DNA of 64,000 nucleotides from Catonia carolina (Eukaryota > Arthropoda > Insecta > Hemiptera > Achilidae): positions 36,464,784-36,528,783 of the forward strand of contig JAQMRL010000010.1 of NCBI GenBank assembly GCA_035578175.1. The letters run 5' to 3'. This document shows positions 1-10,500 of this stretch, in pieces. The notes under the pieces are model-generated. The model was given only the letters and a program-made list of their open reading frames with translations. It did no database searches and was not told the DNA's origin. The translations under genes were made by a program, and so were the position numbers. The stretch's first letter is position 1. Each line of letters begins with the position of its first letter.

Positions 1-106
1 TTCTTTGAACTGCGTAGCAGTTAGGTATGCTTCTTCACTGTACTAACTTTTATTTATTATTTTACTGACTTTTACTCTGACTAGGTACTATTTTGACAAC
101 AAATTT

Positions 107-775
107 GTGAGGAAAATTAGACTAATTTTGTAAATTTTATACTCTGTCAAATATTTACGGAAAATTAAATGAAAACTATACATTTATTCAGTCAACTCTT
201 GTCTACAAAGTATGTTTTATAAATTTTTTCCTAAATTGAAATTTAAGCTCGTTATAGTGAAAAATATAAAGTAAACACAAAAACTTTTACAGTTGAAAAT
301 TTCACTTGCCTAAATGCAAAGAATTATGAAGCGATTTTCTTGTAATTATATTTAAAAGGCGCATACATATTATATGAATCAACTGTATTTTTTTCAAGAA
401 TTTTTCGTCGAAAAATAGCTTGTATAAAAATATTTTATGTAACTTGGTTCACCAATAGTTTATATGAGATAGGAAAATTAAGACTAATTTTGAAAATTTT
501 ATAACTCCGTCAAATATTTATGGAAAATTAAAAAATGAAAAATATACATTTACTCAGTCAACTCTTGTCTACAAAGCATGTTTTATAAATTTTTTCCTAA
601 ACTGAAATTTAAGCCTGTTATAGTAAAAAATAATAAGTAAAAACAAAAATTTTCGCGGTTGAAAATTTCACTCACCTTAACGCAAAGAATTATGAAGCGA
701 TTTTCTTGAAATTATATTCAAAAGGTGCATAAATATTATATGAATGAACTGTAATTTTTTCAGAATCTTTCATCG
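107..775. repeat. Two-copy tandem duplication, period about 360 bp
   Basis: The stretch beginning AGACTAATTTTG near 119 recurs near 481 with shared blocks (GTCAACTCTTGTCTACAAAG, GAATTATGAAGCGATTTTCT) throughout. The copies differ by scattered substitutions and small indels, so the duplication is old. No coding potential is visible. It lies in the PELP1-like gene, downstream of exon 7. Confidence 0.8.
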
Positions 776-968
776 GTTAGGACGTTAGATAAAAGTTGTT
801 TAGAGAGCGGGTTTTGATTTTTGGAATTCTTCTGTTTTATGAGAAAAAGTCAGTTTCCACAGGGTTAAAATATTCAAAAAAATAAAACAATGACAGAATT
901 AAAATTTAGGAATATTATTAAAATTTAGCCTCAAAATCGTCCAAAACACTATAACTAAGATTTATTAT

Positions 969-1154
969 GCCAGCAGCCGCGTTGGCGAAGTTGGTAACGT
1001 GCTTGCCTCTCATCAGGCAGTCGTGGGTTTGAATCCCACTCAGGCACGGCATATTTTCATACATTACAAAAAAACCATTTCATCCTCCGTTGTACACAGT
1101 TACACCCCAATGTAGTCGCTAATGACCATTGCAATTGATGCGATGTAAAATAAA
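969..1154 (+). mobile_element. SINE, head B with tail i
   Basis: tRNA-like head with an A-box-like segment (GCGTTGGCGAAGTTGG) and a B-box-like GGTTTGAATCC, followed by a CGGCATATTTTCATAC body and a tail containing GTCGCTAATGACCATTGC. It is flanked by a 12-bp direct repeat AAGATTTATTAT / AAGATTTATAAT (957-968 and 1155-1166). The CAT in the anticodon-loop position suggests a methionine-tRNA-like ancestor, but the stem is too altered to be sure. Confidence 0.85.
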
Positions 1155-1452
1155 AAGATTTATAATACAATATTTTTAACATTTAAAAGACAAAAACTTG
1201 CTCCCATGCACAAAATCTCAAAGAAAAGGTTAATTAGTTATTTGTAATCTTAGTAACTTTATCTTAATGAACCATTATTATGAATTATAAATTAATATAA
1301 CTAATAACGTAACAGAGATTATTCATGGTGTTTATGGCAGTAAAGAATAACATTAATATTAACTAATATTACCTGAACTATTTAGATATACTGAAAACAT
1401 ACAGAAATTAATAACACATACTTCAACTATTAGTGACTGAATTTGTGTTTAC

Positions 1453-1563
1453 CTGTAAGGTTTATCGAAACCATATGGCCAATCTTGTACATTAGTCCAT
1501 TTCAATTCTTGACTTACTAACTTACAAATTAATGATCCATACTGAAGCAAATTACGACTGCAA
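1453..1563 (-). CDS. PELP1: PELP1-like exon 7 (last exon in window)
   Basis: Codes the split residue 343 to residue 379 (CCSRNLLQYGSLICKLVSQE... DKPYR) plus two bases. An alternative acceptor six bases downstream (TTGCAG repeated) would remove two residues in frame. It lies about 3.2 kb from exon 6. No further exon is recognisable between 1 and 1452, so the gene continues outside. Confidence 0.83.
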
Positions 1564-4500
1564 CTGCAAAATAACAAGAAATATGTTTTAAGGCAAAGAA
1601 CGCAATGTCTCCCATACTGATACAGTAATAAAGTTAAAAAAATTCTGTGAGTACATCTAACTACCAGATGAGATGGAACCAGATTTTTGCTTGAGGTATA
1701 CTTAGCAACATTGTACTCCAAATCCGTGGAATAATTAATGAGCAACAGTTATAATCTAATCATCCAGGATGATAGCACATGCGTTAGAAAATACTAATTC
1801 ACAGGCAGCTGTATTTAATAAACAATCCATTTGTAACACATACTTTATAGGTTGAATATCACACGAAATCAGAACAAACAAGAGTATGAGACAAGGTTAT
1901 TAAATCTCCCACATACTTTTTAACATGTATTTAGATTCACAGGTGGCAGAAAGTTTTTAAATCCGCAGTGCAGCTGATTCATGGTGTTATACTTAACACT
2001 ATCGCAAACGCCAATGACATTGCTACAATTGAAAAATTTAGGAAACAATTATAAAGAGGGGTATTTATGCTAAGCAACATTTGCACAGATTACAATTTGA
2101 AAATATCTCCTCAAAAGGCTAAAGTAATAGTGTTTCTAGGAAAATTCCCGATGAGGTCATAAATAGAAATTAATGTGATGAAAATATTTTTGAGCAGGTA
2201 TACAATTTTAAATATTTGGGATGTGATGTACGTCTTTCGCAAACAAGCAGAACATGTTGAAACTAAATAGGTTTAACAATATTAGCGGGATGATACATAT
2301 AACATTGAACCATATGACTAGGAAAGAAACATATTTAAAATTGTATAAAATGATACTGAGAGTGGTGAAGGGCTGTACCTGCGAGGATAGGCTCAGGAAT
2401 GCGAATATTCTTGAAGAGATGGACATAATAGCCTAGATGTGAAATTGAAAATTCACAAGAAGTACTGGTGCAGCCATTTGGAACAGATAAGGTAGGACTA
2501 CTTGTACCATTTAGCTTACGGGTACAAACCCACTGGTAAGAGGAGTGTTGGACACCCAAGAAGGAGAAGATTTCTGTAACAGGTATGCTGGTGATCAGTC
2601 ATTCATGTGAACAGTGCCAGTGGCTGAAACAGTAGTTCATGTGAACAACTGCCTACTTTCAACACTTAATGAATACAGTATAGTGCTGAATTGTTATATG
2701 TGTCAGATGAATAAAAAAATTGTAGTTTAAATTTCCTTTAATTTTGTCGTAAGAACTTTGTAACGTCTGTCAGCTGCAGTTACATTTTTTTTCTTTTGAA
2801 TTATTTTGTTTTACAGCTTTGGTCAACCTTTTACTTAGTTTTTCCGTGCGCTACCGCATCCTGTTGGTAGTTTTTGGCAACTCTAGTGGTGGTCCGATTT
2901 GGACTAGTTCTGTGACGTCACCGACCTGTTTTGTCAGCTGATTGCTTTGTACTGGTGTGTTCGTGTGTTGGCTCGATCGGAACCGGTCACGTTTTCATTA
3001 TGTAGTCTTTTTCGTATATTTTAAATTTTACAATTTTTTTGTAAAAAACTGGAAGCTTTCTTGTTGCCCATTATTTGGTAAGTGCTGCTTTCGTTTTTTT
3101 CTATTTATAAGAGGCAAAACAAATGCTGAGAGTTCTTTACAGCTAATTATAACTTGGAAAAATTTTATGGGCATGGCACTATCCATGTTCCTTTTGTAAT
3201 ATTTACATACTTTTTCTGTATTGAAAATAATTTTTCTGTTTGATGTAAAATGGAATTAATCTATTTTTTTTTATAAATTTTGTGTAAATCTGTAATTGCT
3301 ATTCTTTATATAATTAGGTATGTGATTAATTTTGTTAATGGTTTGTTAGCGTTGTTTGCCTGTTAACAAAAATATTAATTACACAATGGCGTGTACTATA
3401 TTGTTAATTTAACCTTTATTTTGATTTAAATTCAAATTTTTCTGTAATACCTTTATAATTTGTTCGGTTGATGAAGCCGGTGTTTTTCTTGCTACTTTTG
3501 TTATTTCTGATAAAATTTTAATGATGGATGGATTTTGCTAATCCAGGGTGCAAGTACGTGAGCTTTAAGTACCTGAACTTCAAGTTCCAGAAGGGGAATT
3601 CTCATAATAATGATTTGAATGGAGCTGCGGAGACAATACCTTGTGTTCTGCTGAAAACCTGCAGTCTGGGTGTCATGGGAATCGAACACCGTTCCTATTT
3701 AAAGATGTGGCAGTTGATGGTTTGTGCTATACCATTCTGAAAAGTGCTTAAATGAGGATCCTAATGTTGGAGGAGCTATCCTGGTATGAAATATTGTTTT
3801 ATTTATTTTGTGGGAAATCCTACTGATTTTTTTTGGAAAATCTTATTCATCACGTACCATCATGCCATATTTGATCTGCACACAAAATCTTGTTTCAGTT
3901 AATTTTGGTTAACTACATAATACCTAAGCATGTTTGGTGAAACATAATTTCTTCTTCTTGTACTTATTTTTCGTGTAACGATGCTTGAACTCAATATAAA
4001 TATTTTCTTTATATTTAAAAAAAAAATTTAAACCATTTAAAATTAAAATGTATTTGATACTTGCATTTTTTCAATATTCATGGTATTTCTAAAATTTATC
4101 TATTAAGTTTTGTGGATTCTAATGTTTAATCCTTACTACTTGTAATGGAAAACTAATTATTCAAGTTGACATTAATTTATTAATTTATAATATTTTTAAA
4201 GAAACATTCAAATTAATGATTAAAAAAATGGCAGCCATTATAAATTTAAACATTTATTCAGTTAATTGCTAACGTTAGCCTGATCACTTGTGTTCATTTT
4301 TTTTTTTAATTTTTTTGGGTGAGATGAATATTGTCAAGCATAATATTCTTACAGTATGCAAAATTTTCACTCTTATATAAAATTTATATTGTATTTTTTT
4401 ATGCAATTTGTTTTGATGATAACTACTTTTCTAAGCAACACTGTTTAAATATTAAATTGCCTTATATTTATGCCTTATATTATTATTATATATTATATTA

Positions 4501-7500
4501 TATTATTTATGCCTTATATTTTGTTCACATTATTTATACACAGCAACAACCTTTTTGCTTCCAAATTTTTTCTCTTTTGTTTCACTTCGCCCAACAAAGC
4601 TGGTGTGCATAAGTTTTATGCCCACGGGCGAGGAGTGATTACAACTTTTCACGTCTTTTGGGTTATTTGTCATTAAAAATTCAACTGAAAATCACAATCA
4701 TTAAATACTATAATTTTTAAAGAAATAAAATAAATAATTTTACCATGTAATTAGAGCAATCAAAATATTTATTAAATCTGCATGAACATTTGGAAGAACA
4801 GCTTTCAATGCAACTGAATCAATTGTAGAATGACCAAGAGAATTACATGTTACAGCCAATCCACGACAAATAAGCCCAAGAATAATATCTGGCATTACTG
4901 GCTTTGGTACAGGAAAACTCCCCCTGTAAAGAAAATATATATTACAACAATGGAATGTAGACGAAAATTTTCATTAATTTTTAAGTACCAACAAGGTTAA
5001 GCTGAGTAAAATTACAAATAAAAATTTTTAATAAACTAATGCAAAATAAGAAGCCACAAAAGAGAAATTTACAATTCATGTTACTTCTATAGATATATAT
5101 GCGAGGATTTACAGCTCCAGCCGTATCTCGCTTCCTAAGCACCACCTCTCTCTATCTTGTCAGTCCCCCTCGGAAAGCTGCCGCAAAGACATTGCCTCCT
5201 GCACCCCATCCAACCACGTCACTTCCAGCGTACCCCTCCTTCTTCTACCTGCTGGCGTCCACTCCCATACCCACTTTGGCTACCTACCATCCTCCATCCT
5301 CTGCAAACGGCCAAACCATTTTAACTGCTTCTGAGATATGGTAGCCATGATATTTCCTTGAATGCCGATTCTTCTCCTAATTTCAGGATTCGGAATTCGA
5401 TCGATCTGCGACACACCATAGCTCCACCACCAGAAATCCATCTCCACCGCTTTTATGCGATCTTCAGTCTCTTAATAATACCCACACTTCCGCAGCATAG
5501 GTACACACACTCTTCAGGATACATGATAATATTTATCTTTGTCTCCTTCCATATTTAATCATTCCAAAGAACAGAATTTAACTTCCCTATAAACCTTTGC
5601 CTTTGTGAAATCTTGCTGTTTACTTCCGCAGCACTTGTTCCGCTGCTATCAAAGATGACTCACAGGTATTTAAAACTTTCACAGCTTTTCACTACACCCG
5701 TACTCAGCTGAATATTATTTGTTTTTACACGATTTCGTGAGAAAAAACAGAAAATCGCTAATTAACGATAAACTAAGCATTATACAATACAATCTTTGGA
5801 ATAAAAGTTGTGGGATTTTAAATTCTCTACATTTTTTGTTATATACGTTTTTGCGCTGAAGTGCATATTAAAGCCACAATCTTAAAACATATTTTTTAAC
5901 GAGGAAGCAGGCTTCCCAAGAATTTCAGCAGACATGACGCCTACCCTCTCTTGTAGAGCATAAAAAATATAGTAATTGAGGTGATTTAAAAAAAAATCGT
6001 AGGAGCCATTTTTGAAAAAATCCCAAAAAAGGGAAAAATTACATGAATAAATACTACTTCCGGTTGACCGATTTTGATGAAAATGTTTGTGTCGGGTCCT
6101 CTAGTGGTACCTAACTCAAGTTTCAAATTCGTACGATGATCCGTTCTTGAGATTTTCTGTTCACACACACACAAATCGCTAAAACATGTTTTTTGGGTTC
6201 ATGGGGTCTGAAAACGTGTAGATCCGGTGAAAACTCGACATGAAAACAATACTTTCCTTCCTATATATTCATATAGGCAAGAGAAAGTAATAAGCAGTAA
6301 CAGTGGTTTTTTCTTTTAACCAAGCAAAGACATGAGAAATAATACTACTTGTAGTTTTTAAATTAACCACAGAAACTGGTTACTAAGAAATGGAACTTAT
6401 TTTAATTTGAAAAGTTTTGGTACTAAAAATTAAGTAAGTGTTTTTATTATCTCAAGCATCACTTTCTAGCTGATAGAAGAATGATTGAAATTAGATAATA
6501 ACTAATTTTTTAAAGTTAATAAACATATATTTTTCAGCAGAACAGAACAGTTAAGAATTCAAACTCACAATAACATAGATTGTAGATACTTGGATAGTCC
6601 TCTTATTTGCTTCATAGCAAACTGCATTCTTTCCGTAACTAATCCTTCGTTATTTGCTTCTTTAGCAATAAGCAACTCAATATTTCCAGCCGGTGGATGA
6701 TGTCCAGTCTAATAACATACATAAAAATCTAGTGTGAAACACTCACATGACTTTCTCTTGCCAATTTAAATAATGAACAATATAACCTATGTTTAATCAT
6801 GAGTAAACAATGTCGATGAAACACATAACCTAGTTTTAATTATGAGTGATTGACACTAAATGAAAATCAACCTCTGTTCGACTTAATAATACAAATTTAT
6901 GCTAAAATACTATAAATGAGTGAAAACTGGCAAAATTCAGCACTGTCTGCGGTTCCATTCGCAGGACAATAGGAAAGAAAATGAGAAAAGACACCCAAAT
7001 GAAATTTTATCGAGCAATGGCAGTACCACTCATAACATATGAGTAAAGCATTAATGTCATTACAGAGGAATGAATTTCGTATCCAGGCAGCTGAAATGAG
7101 ATTTTAGTGAGGAGTCAAAGGTTGTACCCAGTTAGATAGAGTACGTAACGAAGCTATCCGCGCCAAGTTAAATGTTCAGTCACTGTTGGAAACGTTAAGA
7201 ATATATAAGAGAAACTGGTCCAACCATTTACTTCGCACGCCAGCTCACAGACTTCCTCTGCGAGCATGGAAATATAAACCTAGAGGGAAGCGAGGCTTGG
7301 GGAGACCTAAAAAGAGATGGATGCTGGAACAGGCCATGGAGCCTAATCCTTGACAGATGATGATGATGATGCTAAAATATGCTCTGTAGAGAAAAAAGCT
7401 TAAAATAAAAAGTTGTAGGTTTCATTTTTTATAACAGTGATTACGAAAACTCTTTTCGTTAAATGCATACTAAGGCCACAATCTTAAAAAAATTCTATTT

Positions 7501-10500
7501 TTTTACATTTTCATGAGTAAAATTCAGAAAATGGATCTTCTCTGTTAAATGCCTACCATTATTAACTCCAGTTTCCCTTGTGCCTGACTTTACTACGGTA
7601 GGTACTGCACGGTATCAGATGGTGTAAGTATAATGGTGCAGTCTAGTATGAAGGTGGAAATGGTTATTCACTCTTCAACTGTCGTTCTGTTAGTATCTGT
7701 CAGCATACTGTATTACTGTATATTTATAAAGATGTATGTAATGAATTTCCTGGAGTTAGCTGACACTGTACGAAATGAAGATGATGTCGTAATTTTTCTG
7801 CTATACACGAAATTGCTTCATAATCACAGTTGTTGCCGTAATGGTCACAACATGCTTTTACCAGTAGGGGACATAGAAATGATGACCTATTTAAGAAGAT
7901 ACTTGAAGAAATTAGAGATTTTATGCCTCCTGTATGATTTACTTTATTTAATTTATTACAAAGGTCTATTTGTGCGTAATAAAAATAAAAATTGAAACAG
8001 CTAAAACAAGCACACAAAACAAGAATGTTTCATTTATGTTCAATGAGTGTGTGCATGCATACGCTCACATATTGACTGTGAGTGAGAGAACACGTGGTGT
8101 GTAGTGCGAATGTTTATTCAGTAATGGGAGAACTATCACAAGGGGAACTGGAGTTAATAGTGGTAGGCATCTGACAGAGAAGATCCCAGAAAATTATAAA
8201 TGGCGCTAAACTAAACGCTGTAGAAGTAGATATTGGAAATAGAAGTTATAGATTTTTCCATTTCCTACAACTTTTGATTAAGAACGCTTTTGTCTTTGCG
8301 ATATTTTAACTCATGGTGTGGTATGGATTTTATCGGTTCCAATAACGATTCTAATGAAAAATATTAAATTTACATTCCCCAGAAAATTTTGTTTTTACGT
8401 TATGTTGTTTAACACCAACTCATATTGGAGATGAGAAATTGGAAAACACATATTTACGAATTAAATTTATATTCTTAAATTATTCAATACAAACACCTAC
8501 CTCAATTTCATCAACATTACTAAAAAGTAAATCCAGATAATGATGTAATGTATGAACAAGTACTAATTGATTTGTACTCCACAAACTATGAAATGGAACA
8601 CCATCTCTTCCCTTTCCTTTGATTTGTGTTAATAAAGCGAAACATTTAGCAGCCAATGTTAGGAGATGCGGTTCAGAATCAAGAAGTCTTGTCAAAAAAA
8701 TCAGGAGATTTCGGTTAGATTCACCACAAGAACCAGAATAATCTTGCATACAAACTATCAAGAATTTTAAAAATGACTGTACAGTCTGTAAAAAAAACAT
8801 TGAAAAATATTAAATTAAAGATGACACATATTTAAATTATCTGAACACAAAAATAATACAACAGATAGCTACTAACTTGTTGAAAATACAATTCTATGCT
8901 CTATACAATGATAAAGTAAATCTGAACAGGCTGCCTCCATGTGGTTATATTTGGTCACTTAAGTTTTATCAACTGCCTGAAGAAAAACAGTAACTGAACT
9001 CACATCATACCAGTCCTGATGATTCTTCAACTCTGATACATTATGTTAACCTAAACCACATTTAAATTTTATCTTTCTGTACCTGATATTCTGAAGCATT
9101 CTGTATTTCTCACTTCTCATCACAAGAATAAAGTACGACTACTTTAGCTTCTGATGCTTTACAATATTCATAATGTCCATCTTTTTATTAAACTTCAAGT
9201 TGAATTAGGTTAAGTTGTTTAATTTCACAGATTAACAGTTGGGTATGAAGTCATATTTCTTTCTTAAACAAGGTGGATTACTTTAAAATTTACCCTAATC
9301 TCGTCTTAAGCATACTCGTGGTAAATGAAAATTACATTTTAAACCTATACAGAAATTCAGGTCTAATCTGTACTTTTAGAGCAGAAATAAAATAAATTTA
9401 ATAGCACACCTCATAATTTATGTCTTTTCTTGTATAAAACAATACACTTGGTAAAATATTAATTGATGCATACTTCTTTATTTCAGGAAATTTAACTGCC
9501 ATTTTAAGTAGTTTCTCTGAAACAAATGAAAATATATATTATCAAAAATTAGGTACCACACTAAAATTAAATCAAATTAACTAAAGAAGTTAATAAAAAA
9601 ATCTGGTCAAACACATGCAATCCTTTATTCTAAAGGCTTTTTAACATCTGATATTGATGTGAAACTCATTGACTGAAACATTTTAATCAAAAGAAATGTT
9701 TTAATTACTGTACTTCCTCGATTCTAAGACGCACCTTTTTTCACAATTTGATACCTTGAAAAGCAAGGTGCGTCTTACATTTGAGGGTGTCTTGCAGTCA
9801 CATTCACCTATTATCTTTGAACCGGCATATTAGCACTCTGAACTACGTATGAGACATCTGCTATGCTAAATAAGATAAAATAAATCATCTTTTAAAATTA
9901 AAACAAAATAAAACTTTTATCGGATTCGTAGAAGCGACATGAACTCAAATGCAATCTTTGATTTTGAACACAGCTTGTGAATTTCCAGTGCCGTGTTATT
10001 AACTTACAAACTGAAAATATCTACATTCTTGATCACATAGGTAATACGGACGATACTACAGTCTGTTTCAGTATGTCTAGAAACTACATGGTCGATGTGA
10101 CAGGTACCAAAGAAATACAATAGAAAACTTACTTGAAACTACTCAATCAAAAAAGTGAATTCAAGAAAGTTATTTCAATCAGTATCATGTTTCATTTAAT
10201 TCTGTTTCATCACCCATTTCAGGTAATAAAATTTCATTTTATAATAGAATTAAGATTTTGATGATTTTTCTAGATTTTATTTTTTTCCAAAATTTGTATG
10301 GCCAAAATAAGCTGCTTCTTGGATTCGAGGGCGTCTTAGAATCAAGGATATAAGCTAACCCAATGAGTTGGTCTAATGATAAAATCATTTCACAAGTCAG
10401 CTGTTTAACAGCTGATTTTCACAGAGATGAAGGTTCCGTGGATAAAATCATAGTAAAAGTAGTAACTCTTAATTGGATTTGAATCCTAGACACTGGTTAC

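Larger units (their letters stand above)
6737..8300 (+). repeat. Repeat family F copy, split by a LINE and a MITE
   Basis: Starts GAAACACTCACATGACTTTC and follows the 25855-26420 copy (inverted) through ATAACCTATGTTT, ATGAAAATCAAC, GTAGAGAAA and CATACTAAGGC. It is interrupted by a LINE 3' fragment at 6910-7368 and a 654-bp MITE at 7533-8186. Removing both insertions and one copy of each target duplication restores collinearity with the other copies. Confidence 0.75.

Noticed and set aside
7633..7995. 120-codon gene
   Set aside because: It lies wholly inside a 654-bp MITE, is AT-rich and has no recognised domain.
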